A stretch of DNA of 18,279 nt from Parapedobacter sp964613725 (GTDB lineage: Bacteria; Bacteroidota; Bacteroidia; Sphingobacteriales; Sphingobacteriaceae): the NCBI GenBank assembly GCA_964613725.1, contig CAZTJY010000085.1:1-18279 (forward strand), written 5' to 3'. Below the pieces are notes generated by a model. The model saw only the letters and a program-made list of their open reading frames with translations. It was not told where the DNA came from and did not search any database. Below, one piece after another: positions 1 through 5,885 of this stretch; the first letter of the stretch is position 1, and every line of letters begins with the position of its first letter. The position numbers were made by a program, and so were the translations under genes.

Positions 1-569
1 TAGGTCCCTTTGTACGCATGGTGCTGTAGGAAGCCTACCATCGCCCGAAGATCGTTAGGTGTTATCAGTTCGCTATGCACCGTGGTGCGTACCTCAAACG
101 GCACATTGGAACGGTTGAGCAAAGCCAAACTCTCGACGAATGGAGGAAACAGGTCCGATTTGGTAATCGCTTGGTAGCGATCTCCCAGCGCTTTAAAATC
201 GAGGGCGATATAATCGACCAATCCGTGCGCTATTAGTGCCCTCAGCACCTCCGGCCGTGAGCCGTTGGTGTCGACTTTCACCTTAAAACCGTACCCTTTC
301 ACTGCTTCCAGCAACGGGAAAATAGTGGGATGCAACGTACATTCGCCCCCGCTCAGCACCACGCCCTGCAATAGGCCCCGTCGCGATCGGAGAAACTCGA
401 GCGTTTTGGCAATGGACATATGGCCTTTCCCCAGTACGATGTCGGGGTTGTANNNNNNNNNNCAATACACGCAGCGCATGTTACAGCCTGCAAACCAAAG
501 GATGCAGGCTGCCTTACCGGGATAATCCAGTAGCGTGAAGGGCGTGATGCTATAGATCGGTGTCGGCAC
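1..569 (-). CDS. nrdG: Anaerobic ribonucleotide reductase activase NrdG, radical SAM (partial, interrupted by N gap)
   Basis: Reading the minus strand from a GTG at 569 gives VPTPIYSITPFTLLDYPGK, then GCNMRCVYC, the CX3CX2C site that holds the [4Fe-4S] cluster of radical SAM enzymes, then VVLSGGECTLHP, a typical SAM-binding GGE segment, and KVDTNGSRPE. About 189 residues are present and the gene leaves the left edge without a stop. NrdG uses S-adenosylmethionine to form the glycyl radical on NrdD, in the cytoplasm and only without oxygen. No in-frame ATG lies nearby, so GTG is the best start. It overlaps the end of the upstream glycyl-radical ORF by 20 bp, as expected in a coupled operon. Ten Ns at 453-462 fall exactly after the third cluster cysteine; the frame continues across them. 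Assignment is from motif and context and is firm; the exact start is not. Confidence 0.88.
   Translation of the reverse strand, partial: MPTPIYSITPFTLLDYPGKAACILWFAGCNMRCVYXXXXYNPDIVLGKGHMSIAKTLEFLRSRRGLLQGVVLSGGECTLHPTIFPLLEAVKGYGFKVKVDTNGSRPEVLRALIAHGLVDYIALDFKALGDRYQAITKSDLFPPFVESLALLNRSNVPFEVRTTVHSELITPNDLRAMVGFLQHHAYKGT
453..462. other. Assembly gap (10 N)
   Basis: Ten undetermined bases sit inside nrdG. The left side ends in TAT-TG (minus strand) and the right side resumes with TAC AAC CCC GAC (YNPD). Relatives of this protein usually read CxYCYNP, so the biological gap may be only one base (TGY) and the ten Ns a fixed-size filler. The frame is kept by chance because ten equals one plus nine. 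Confidence 0.95.
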
Positions 570-732
570 GGCGTTCGGTGAAGTGCGTACGTTGCCGGTG
601 TTCCCCTTTCTTGCCGATATTGAAACTCTCCACCGGACGGTGGTAACCCATTACCCGTGTGTAGACCAAGCACTTGCTTCGTTTCTCCTGGTTTTGCTGC
701 AAAACCAGGTCATGTTGCTGTTGTGTATTCAT
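550..732 (-). CDS. Stand-alone NrdD glycyl-radical domain (split C-terminus)
   Basis: This 60-residue ORF reads KCLVYTRVMGYHRP followed by VESFNIGKKGEHRQR. That is the C-terminal glycyl-radical segment of class III ribonucleotide reductases, with the radical glycine in RVMGY. In most NrdD proteins it is fused to the catalytic barrel; here it is a separate frame. It starts with its own ATG at 732, 23 bp inside the 3' end of nrdD and in the +1 frame relative to it, and overlaps nrdG by 20 bp. Its N-terminus is a Gln-rich linker. By analogy with GrcA/YfiD, a free glycyl-radical subunit for pyruvate formate-lyase, it could dock on NrdD. It could instead be joined by a programmed +1 frameshift, or the split could be a sequencing error near the assembly gap. 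Domain identity is secure; how it is expressed is not. Confidence 0.82.
   Translation of the reverse strand: MNTQQQHDLVLQQNQEKRSKCLVYTRVMGYHRPVESFNIGKKGEHRQRTHFTERRADTDL
687..709. repeat. Perfect 23-nt palindrome just after the nrdD stop
   Basis: On the minus strand CCTGGTTTTGC-A-GCAAAACCAGG forms two perfect 11-nt arms around one base, practically a 9-bp stem with a 5-nt loop. It begins at the base after the nrdD TGA (712-710) and lies inside the glycyl-radical ORF, encoding part of its linker. No U-tract follows, so it is not a standard terminator. Its position fits a ribosome-pausing or recoding element, or an mRNA-processing stem. Confidence 0.8.
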
Positions 733-2833
733 CTTCTATTGTATGTTGGTGAGTAGCTAAAATTAAATCATCGCATTTGGGGCAGTATTCATGCTCGCCG
801 TTGAGGTATCCGTGTACGGGGCAGATGCTGAATACCGGTGTAACGGTGATATAGGGAAGTTTGAAATGGCTGATAACCGTGCGCACGAAATTCCGGCAGG
901 CATCGGGCGAGCTGAGCCGCTCATTCATGTACAGGTGCAATACCGTACCGCCGGTATACTTGCACTGCAGGTTGTCTTGCAGCAGTAGCGCCTCAAACGG
1001 GTCGTCGGTAAAATCGACCGGCAGTTGCGAGCTGTTGGTATAGTAGATGTTTTCGCCCTGTCCGGCTTGCAGGATATCGGGGAACCGCTTTTTATCTTCT
1101 TTAGCGAAGCGATAGGTGGTCCCTTCGGCCGGTGTGGCTTCCAGGTTGTACAGGTTACCCGTGATTTCCTGAAACTCGCGCATGCGCATGCGGATATGTT
1201 CGAGGATGGCGGTGGAGAGCGCCATCCCTTCGTCCGAAACAATATCGAGCCGATCGTTGGAAAAATTCCGAATCATCTCATTCATGCCGTTGACGCCGAT
1301 GGTGGAGAAATGGTTACGGAAATGCGGCAAGTAGCGCTTCGTATAAGGATAAAGCCCCCTATCATAGAGCTCCTGGATAAACACCCGCTTTTTCTCCAAG
1401 GTAGATTTTGCCAGTTGGAGCCAGTGGTCGAGCCGCCGATACAGACCGGCCTTGTCTCCTTTGTACAGGTAGCCCAGCCGTGCCATATTGATCGTGACCA
1501 CACCGATGCTACCCGTCATCTCCGCACTCCCGAACAGACCGTTCCCCCGTTTGAGCAGCTCCCGGAGATCCAGCTGCAAGCGGCAGCACATGCTCCGCAC
1601 CGCATTGGGTTTGTAGGCTTCGGGGTTTTCCACGCGGTTGCCTGCTTCATCCAGCATATACTGGCTGCCCACGAAATTCTGGAAGTAGGACGACCCGATT
1701 TTCGCCGTATTCTCGAACAAGAGCGTGGCATTCTCGCTTTCCCAATCAAAATCTTCCGTGATGTTGACCGTGGGGATGGGGAAGGTAAATGGCTGCCCAT
1801 TGGCATCCCCTTCGGTCATCACGGTGTAATAGGCTTTGTTGATCATATCCATTTCGGGCTGGAAATGCTTGTAGCAAAGGTCTTCCAACGACGCGGCTCC
1901 ACGCTCGCGCGCCAACCGGCGCAGCGCGCGGTCCTGCAATCCTGCAAACAGGTGTGATTCCTTCTTGGTAGGAATTTGGTCCTTGAGGTCGTCCGGCACG
2001 TTCCAATCGAGCGTGATGTTGGTAAAGGGCGATTGGCCCCACCGTGCCGGTACGTTGAGGTTATACACGAAGCTACGTACGGCTTTCAGCACATCGATAT
2101 AGGCCAGCTGGTCTTTGAAAACGTAAGGCGCCAAATAGGTATCGAACGAGCTGAACGCCTGGGCGCCGGCCCATTCGCTCTGCAAGATACCCAAGAAGTT
2201 GGCCATCTGCCCCAGGGCCTCCCGGAAATGGGAGGGTGGCCGGCTCTCCACCCGGCCCCGAACGCCGTTGAACCCTTCGTTGAGCAACACGCGCAGGCTC
2301 CACCCAGCACAGTAGCCCGTGAGGCAATCCAGGTCGTGGATGTGGATGTCGCCGTTCCGGTGGGCATACCCCTCTTCCTTGCTGTAAACCCTATCCAGCC
2401 AATAGTTGGCGATTACCTTGCCGGCGGTATTATTGATCAGCCCGGCGCTCGAATACGACACATTGGCGTTGGCGTTGATGCGCCAGTCGGTCTGGGTAAT
2501 GTACTCTGCGATGGTCTGCGTGCTGTCCACATAGGTTGTATCTTCATTCAATCCATGGATGTGTTCGCGTTGCAGTTTCCGGGTATGCCGGTACAACATA
2601 AATGAACGCATGGCTTCGAAGTGCTGCCTTTCATAGAACGCCTTTTCTATGCGGTCCTGGATTTCTTCCACTGCCCACGTGTCTTTACCTTCGAGCGACG
2701 CCATGACCGTTTTGTAGACCGTCCCATCTGCCGAGTGGGACACACTCTCGAAGCCTTTTATGATGGCGTCTTTGATTTTATAGGGTTGGAATGGCTCGTA
2801 GGCCCCGCTGCGTTTGATGACGTATTTTTCCAT
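710..2833 (-). CDS. nrdD: Anaerobic (class III) ribonucleoside-triphosphate reductase, catalytic subunit lacking the glycyl-radical tail
   Basis: A 707-residue protein that reduces ribonucleotides to deoxyribonucleotides without oxygen. Residues 1 to about 90 form one ATP-cone (MEKYVIKRSGAYEPFQPYKI and onward), the allosteric dATP/ATP site. The rest is the ten-stranded barrel, with GYCAGWSL and SMCCRLQLDL supplying conserved cysteines. The end has a zinc-type site, CPVHGYL followed about ten residues later by CPKCD. The family normally continues about 50 residues further to the radical glycine, but this frame stops with TGA and that part is in the overlapping ORF at 550-732. The open frame extends to 2956, yet the start at 2833 matches the usual ATP-cone N-terminus, and the extra 41 residues would cross the likely promoter at 2888-2895. 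No Shine-Dalgarno sequence is visible, which is normal for Bacteroidota. Confidence 0.93.
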   Translation of the reverse strand: MEKYVIKRSGAYEPFQPYKIKDAIIKGFESVSHSADGTVYKTVMASLEGKDTWAVEEIQDRIEKAFYERQHFEAMRSFMLYRHTRKLQREHIHGLNEDTTYVDSTQTIAEYITQTDWRINANANVSYSSAGLINNTAGKVIANYWLDRVYSKEEGYAHRNGDIHIHDLDCLTGYCAGWSLRVLLNEGFNGVRGRVESRPPSHFREALGQMANFLGILQSEWAGAQAFSSFDTYLAPYVFKDQLAYIDVLKAVRSFVYNLNVPARWGQSPFTNITLDWNVPDDLKDQIPTKKESHLFAGLQDRALRRLARERGAASLEDLCYKHFQPEMDMINKAYYTVMTEGDANGQPFTFPIPTVNITEDFDWESENATLLFENTAKIGSSYFQNFVGSQYMLDEAGNRVENPEAYKPNAVRSMCCRLQLDLRELLKRGNGLFGSAEMTGSIGVVTINMARLGYLYKGDKAGLYRRLDHWLQLAKSTLEKKRVFIQELYDRGLYPYTKRYLPHFRNHFSTIGVNGMNEMIRNFSNDRLDIVSDEGMALSTAILEHIRMRMREFQEITGNLYNLEATPAEGTTYRFAKEDKKRFPDILQAGQGENIYYTNSSQLPVDFTDDPFEALLLQDNLQCKYTGGTVLHLYMNERLSSPDACRNFVRTVISHFKLPYITVTPVFSICPVHGYLNGEHEYCPKCDDLILATHQHTIEDEYTTAT

Positions 2834-2887
2834 GCTACTGAATATGACAATGATGTGTTTCGCATCGCCGGTAACGGCGGCGTGGTA

Positions 2888-2895
2888 CAAAATTA
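2888..2895 (-). promoter_or_regulatory. Putative Bacteroidota -7 element for nrdD
   Basis: TAATTTTG on the minus strand matches the Bacteroidota -7 consensus TAnnTTTG and lies about 55 bp upstream of the nrdD start. No convincing -33 TTTG is found at the expected distance, so an activator might be needed. A small GC hairpin (CGCCG, 4-nt loop, CGGCG at 2866-2879) would fall in the leader RNA. Confidence 0.5.
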
Positions 2896-3012
2896 CTTTG
2901 CGTTTACGGCCGGCTTTATGATTATACGCACAATCGCCTAAAAAAGATATACACACTGCGGACTTTCTTCACCCTTTGTTCGCCCGTTATGCGTGCGGTA
3001 TGCGTGCTGGAT

Positions 3013-3055
3013 GTATGCCGTATATGGGAAATCCCTACATACTGCAAGCATACGG
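3013..3055. repeat. Cluster of GTATGC-type inverted and direct repeats
   Basis: GTATGC at 3013-3018 is mirrored by GCATAC at 3048-3053, with an imperfect 23-bp dyad between them (3020-3042, GTATATGGG against CCCTACATAC). Just upstream, TATGCGTGC occurs twice 11 bp apart (about 2988-3008). It could hold operator sites or the 5' leader of the riboswitch transcript. No known factor is recognised. Confidence 0.45.
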
Positions 3056-3064
3056 GGTACATAC

Positions 3065-3190
3065 GCCACGGTGGATGGTGCAACAATGGGAAAAGCAAAG
3101 CAAAAAGAATACGGTGGAAAGTCCGGCAATATCCCGCCAAGTGTGTAGTGTATGATAATCCCATTGTCAAAAAGCCGAACACCTCGTGCA
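3065..3190 (+). promoter_or_regulatory. Probable cobalamin riboswitch upstream of the MFS gene
   Basis: The plus strand shows the conserved core of cobalamin riboswitches in order: an A-rich run plus GAATACGGTGGAAAGTCC (to 3124), then CCCGCCAAGTGT at 3133-3144 (consensus CCCGCNACTGT), then AAGCCGAACACCTC at 3172-3185 (like the closing AGNCNGGANACCNGC element). Closing helices can be drawn: CACG 3067-3070 with CGTG 3185-3188, and GGTG 3077-3080 with CACC 3180-3183. Known members bind adenosyl- or other cobalamins and turn off downstream B12 uptake or synthesis genes. The AAGTGT variant and the short last block depart from consensus, so a covariance-model search should decide. Confidence 0.72.
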
Positions 3191-3192
3191 AT

Positions 3193-3230
3193 CCCCTAAA
3201 TAAACCCTACTTTCGCCGCATATTGAGGGG
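3193..3230 (+). promoter_or_regulatory. Possible expression platform of the riboswitch
   Basis: CCCCT at 3193-3197 can pair with AGGGG at 3226-3230, which lies 14 bp before the MFS start codon and is the only purine-rich stretch there. Pairing would hide it from ribosomes, suggesting translational control. The stem is only five base pairs and no U-tract follows, so this is a tentative call. Confidence 0.35.
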
Positions 3231-3244
3231 CTTCCTTTCGTAAT

Positions 3245-4450
3245 ATGGCAAAAGAGAAAACTTTCGAGACGGCACGGTGGAATACGTTTATTTTGCTTAC
3301 GGGCATTATTCTGGTGGCTACCAACCTGCGGGCACCGATTACCAGCGTGGGCCCAGTGGTTCCGCAGATCCAAGAGTCGCTTTCACTGTCCAACACACTC
3401 GCCGGCCTCATCACCACCATCCCGTTATTGGCGTTTGCCGTGTTGTCGCCAGTGGCCTCCAAATTGGCCGACAGGTGGCGCATCGAAACATTGCTTTGGG
3501 CTGCGATATGGACCATCGGTTTAGGGCTATTCATCCGGGCTTCGTCAAACATGGCATTACTGTTCGCGGGCGCAGCACTCGTAGGGTGCGGCATCGCATT
3601 CGGCAACGTCCTCGTGCCCCCGTTCATCAAACAGCGGTTTCCGCAAAAAATCGGTCTGGTAACAGGCATTTATAGTGTGGCGATGAATGTCACAGCGTCG
3701 CTGGCATCCGGATTTAGTATTGCTATTGGCCATTGGACGGGCTTAGGGTGGAAAGGGTCTATCGGCGTCTGGTTGGTTTTCGCCGTTATCGCAATTGCTT
3801 TTTGGGCTCCGCAACTGAAGCGAAGTCCGAACGAGGCATTGGCCAATCGTTCTGCGAGTCGCCAACATTCAGGAGCATCGATGCTAAAGTCGCGGCTTGC
3901 CTGGTATATCACCATATTCATGGGACTTCAATCGTTGCTTTTCTACTGTTCCATTGCTTGGCTGCCCGTGGTGCTGCAGGACTGGGGAATGGCGTCCGAA
4001 AAATCGGGATGGGTGCTGTCGTTTATTCAATTTACCCAACTGCCCATCGTCTTTGTCGGCCCCATCATTGCCGGACGGATGAAGGACCATACGCCGCTGG
4101 TATGGTTTATCGGTGGTACATTGGCGCTGAGTATACTGCTGGTCATTGGCTGGCGCACACAGTTCATCATCCCCGCGGTGATTCTTTTTGGCTTAGGCAC
4201 CGGATTGGCATTCAGCGTGGTGATGATGTGGTTTGTTCTCCGCACGCGGACCACCCGGGAAGCCGCCCGTATTTCGGGCATGGCGCAATCTTTCGGATAT
4301 GCCCTTGCGGCGGCGGGTCCGCCGCTGTTTGGAGCGCTCTACGACTGGGTGGGTAATTGGGAGACGCCCTTTTTCTTGCTCGCCGCTGCCACCGTCGGCT
4401 TATTGGTCACGGGAACGAAGGTCGCCAAGCCGCAGCTAATCGACGGCTAG
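3245..4450 (+). CDS. MFS transporter, CynX/NimT family
   Basis: A 401-residue protein with twelve predicted membrane segments. The beginning, ILVATNLRAPITSVGPVVPQ, is the signature of the CynX/NimT branch of the major facilitator superfamily, whose characterised members handle cyanate (CynX) and 2-nitroimidazole (NimT). The loop after segment 2 carries ASKLADRW, the usual MFS A-like motif. A Lys/Arg-rich central loop near residues 190-215 splits the two six-helix halves. It sits in the inner membrane. It is preceded by a cobalamin-riboswitch-like leader and followed by the promoter of the copper operon, so it appears to be a single-gene unit. If the riboswitch is real, the substrate may be linked to B12, for example a benzimidazole lower ligand; that is inference. 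Confidence 0.88.
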   Translation: MAKEKTFETARWNTFILLTGIILVATNLRAPITSVGPVVPQIQESLSLSNTLAGLITTIPLLAFAVLSPVASKLADRWRIETLLWAAIWTIGLGLFIRASSNMALLFAGAALVGCGIAFGNVLVPPFIKQRFPQKIGLVTGIYSVAMNVTASLASGFSIAIGHWTGLGWKGSIGVWLVFAVIAIAFWAPQLKRSPNEALANRSASRQHSGASMLKSRLAWYITIFMGLQSLLFYCSIAWLPVVLQDWGMASEKSGWVLSFIQFTQLPIVFVGPIIAGRMKDHTPLVWFIGGTLALSILLVIGWRTQFIIPAVILFGLGTGLAFSVVMMWFVLRTRTTREAARISGMAQSFGYALAAAGPPLFGALYDWVGNWETPFFLLAAATVGLLVTGTKVAKPQLIDG

Positions 4451-4483
4451 CTCACAAAAATGTCGATAAAAATGATGGACGTC

Positions 4484-4514
4484 TTTTCTGGGATAGATTC
4501 TTTCGTTATCTTTG
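4484..4514 (+). promoter_or_regulatory. Bacteroidota-type promoter of the copper operon
   Basis: TTTT at 4484-4487, 19 bp, then TATCTTTG at 4507-4514. This matches the -33 TTTG / -7 TAnnTTTG arrangement at normal spacing. Transcription would begin near 4520, about 30 bp before the first gene of the 4549-9941 operon. Confidence 0.68.
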
Positions 4515-4548
4515 TTGCGGACGCGCTAGCAAATAAAGTAAACGGGTT

Positions 4549-4917
4549 TTGATACGTTTTTGTGCATATTTACTCTTCGTCGCACTGACACTGCAATCTT
4601 TCTATCGCAGTATCATGGCTGTGGAGTATCAGATACACTTACCCGACTATATCGCAAAATGTATCAATAAAGATAAACCTCAACTCCATTGCAACGGCCA
4701 GTGTGTGTTGATGAAGAAAATAGAAGAAAAAGAGGATAAGGAGGCAAAGAAGAATGTAGTGGTGTACGAATACAGTTCGCTGTATGTGCACAACGGACGT
4801 ATCGCACTCGCATTGCCCCAACCGCAGGAAGTAACCGACCAAAACCATTTTTCACCTTACCTCATTGACTACAGGTTTAACTACCACGCTGCCATATTCC
4901 GCCCTCCCATTAGCTAA
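4549..4917 (+). CDS. Small Cys-motif membrane-anchored protein, first gene of copper operon
   Basis: A 122-residue protein with an N-terminal hydrophobic segment (FCAYLLFVALTL) and then CINKDKPQLHCNGQC (C38, C48, C52) followed by LMKKIEEKEDKEAKK. Similar small proteins with a C-N-K-x-x-P-x-L-x-C-x-G-x-C pattern seem to occur in Bacteroidota near copper or iron uptake genes; this is from memory of the pattern and has no known function. Three cysteines with a histidine (HCNGQC) suggest metal binding outside the inner membrane. The start is TTG at 4549: the frame is closed upstream by TAA at 4534, no ATG is available, and the next ATG (4615) would remove the hydrophobic segment. It follows the promoter at 4484-4514 directly. 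Confidence 0.75.
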   Translation: MIRFCAYLLFVALTLQSFYRSIMAVEYQIHLPDYIAKCINKDKPQLHCNGQCVLMKKIEEKEDKEAKKNVVVYEYSSLYVHNGRIALALPQPQEVTDQNHFSPYLIDYRFNYHAAIFRPPIS

Positions 4918-4954
4918 CCTTACCCATAAGGCTTAGCTTAAGGTTGTTTCAACC
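4916..4954 (+). repeat. Overlapping short stem-loops between genes 1 and 2 of the operon
   Basis: CCTTA 4918-4922 can pair with TAAGG 4927-4931, or AACCTTA 4916-4922 with TAAGGTT 4939-4945; GGTTG 4942-4946 can pair with CAACC 4950-4954. These choices exclude each other in part. The stems are short, and function is unknown. Confidence 0.35.
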
Positions 4955-4984
4955 ATTGTTCACCAGACATCCGTCAACAACGAA

Positions 4985-5881
4985 ATGAAGAAATTATTAT
5001 TTTTTCTTGGTGCGGTGTGCTTCGCGGCATTATCGTGTACTAAAGAAAAAACGGTTTACGAAGGGGTTACCGATCCGGTTACTCCCGACGATAACGTGTT
5101 TAAAGAGGCCGCCAACATCCGTGTCGGAGGCTATCATATCAGCGTGGAGGCGCTGCACGGTGCTTTCTATAAGGGTTACAATGAAATCCGTGTGAAAATC
5201 ATGGATAGCGCAAACGGGGAGCCCGATGTTGCCGGTGTCACCTTGTTGCCTATCACGATCGGTGCCGATGGCAGGACCGGCTCTTGTCCGCATCGATACA
5301 AGTTGACGCACAGACCGGACAGCAATTATTATTCGGGTTATTCGGTCTTTACAAGTGAAAGCCACGCGGACAGAACCTGGGCGCTAACCATCGACTTTAC
5401 CGTTGCCAACCAAACACGGACCGCCACACTCCCCATCACGGTTCAGGCACAGCCCAACCAAAACCGGAACATGACAGCATTTACAGGGAAAGACGACGAA
5501 CAATATATCATCGCATTGGTAGCACCCCTGCGGCCGAAAGTTGCCGAAAACGAATTGGTGGCAGGCATTTATAGGCGAAACACTGGGGGTCTTTCGACGG
5601 TGTCATACACCGAGGCAAACGGCTATACGCTACTATTGGATCCGCGCATGCCTGAGCCTTCCATGGGAAACCACTCGTCGCCCAACAACGTGGACCTGAC
5701 GCAACAAAGCGATGGATTATACCACGGCGTGGTCAATTACACGATGACGGGCAACTGGACGCTGAACTTCATCCTGCTGAACGAGGACGGCAGAATCATC
5801 AAAGGGACCGAAGTGCCGACGGACTTCACGCCGGGTATTGAGGGCGTAAAGAGCGAATTGTACATCGATGTTTTATTCTAA
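4985..5881 (+). CDS. YtkA/FixH-like lipoprotein
   Basis: A 298-residue lipoprotein: MKKLLFFLGAVCFAALSC is a lipoprotein signal with the acylated cysteine at 18. Two immunoglobulin-like repeats follow. The first, about residues 43-155, has VGGYHISVEALHGAFYKGYNEI and a SCPH at 100-103; the second, about 160-298, has a similar beta layout ending NWTLNFILLNEDG. The layout resembles YtkA/FixH-like domains, which occur in copper-trafficking proteins, where a Met/His cluster lies next to the SCP. Here the preceding stretch reads LLPITIGADGRTGSCP and lacks the methionines, so a metal role cannot be read directly. It stands in the outer membrane or periplasm beside the TonB receptor, whose start is only 4 bp after this stop. 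The family call is moderate; the lipoprotein call is strong. Confidence 0.72.
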   Translation: MKKLLFFLGAVCFAALSCTKEKTVYEGVTDPVTPDDNVFKEAANIRVGGYHISVEALHGAFYKGYNEIRVKIMDSANGEPDVAGVTLLPITIGADGRTGSCPHRYKLTHRPDSNYYSGYSVFTSESHADRTWALTIDFTVANQTRTATLPITVQAQPNQNRNMTAFTGKDDEQYIIALVAPLRPKVAENELVAGIYRRNTGGLSTVSYTEANGYTLLLDPRMPEPSMGNHSSPNNVDLTQQSDGLYHGVVNYTMTGNWTLNFILLNEDGRIIKGTEVPTDFTPGIEGVKSELYIDVLF

Positions 5882-5885
5882 GGAT

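Noticed and set aside
1025..1957. 310-codon open frame on the plus strand opposite nrdD
   Set aside because: It is antisense to the conserved NrdD barrel, has no recognisable domain, and its composition is what a reversed high-GC coding strand gives.
1976..2605. 209-codon open frame opposite nrdD
   Set aside because: Also a shadow of nrdD; no motif, signal or initiation context.
2834..2956. N-terminal extension of NrdD by 41 residues
   Set aside because: The ATP-cone starts at residue 42 of the open frame, and the extension covers the likely promoter at 2888-2895.
2922..3191. 89-codon minus-strand frame in the nrdD/MFS gap
   Set aside because: It is antisense to the riboswitch-like element, lacks any family pattern and has no start signal.
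3208..3215. TACTTTCG as a promoter -7 element for the MFS gene
   Set aside because: It mismatches the TAnnTTTG consensus, has no -33 partner, and would start transcription downstream of the riboswitch, bypassing it.
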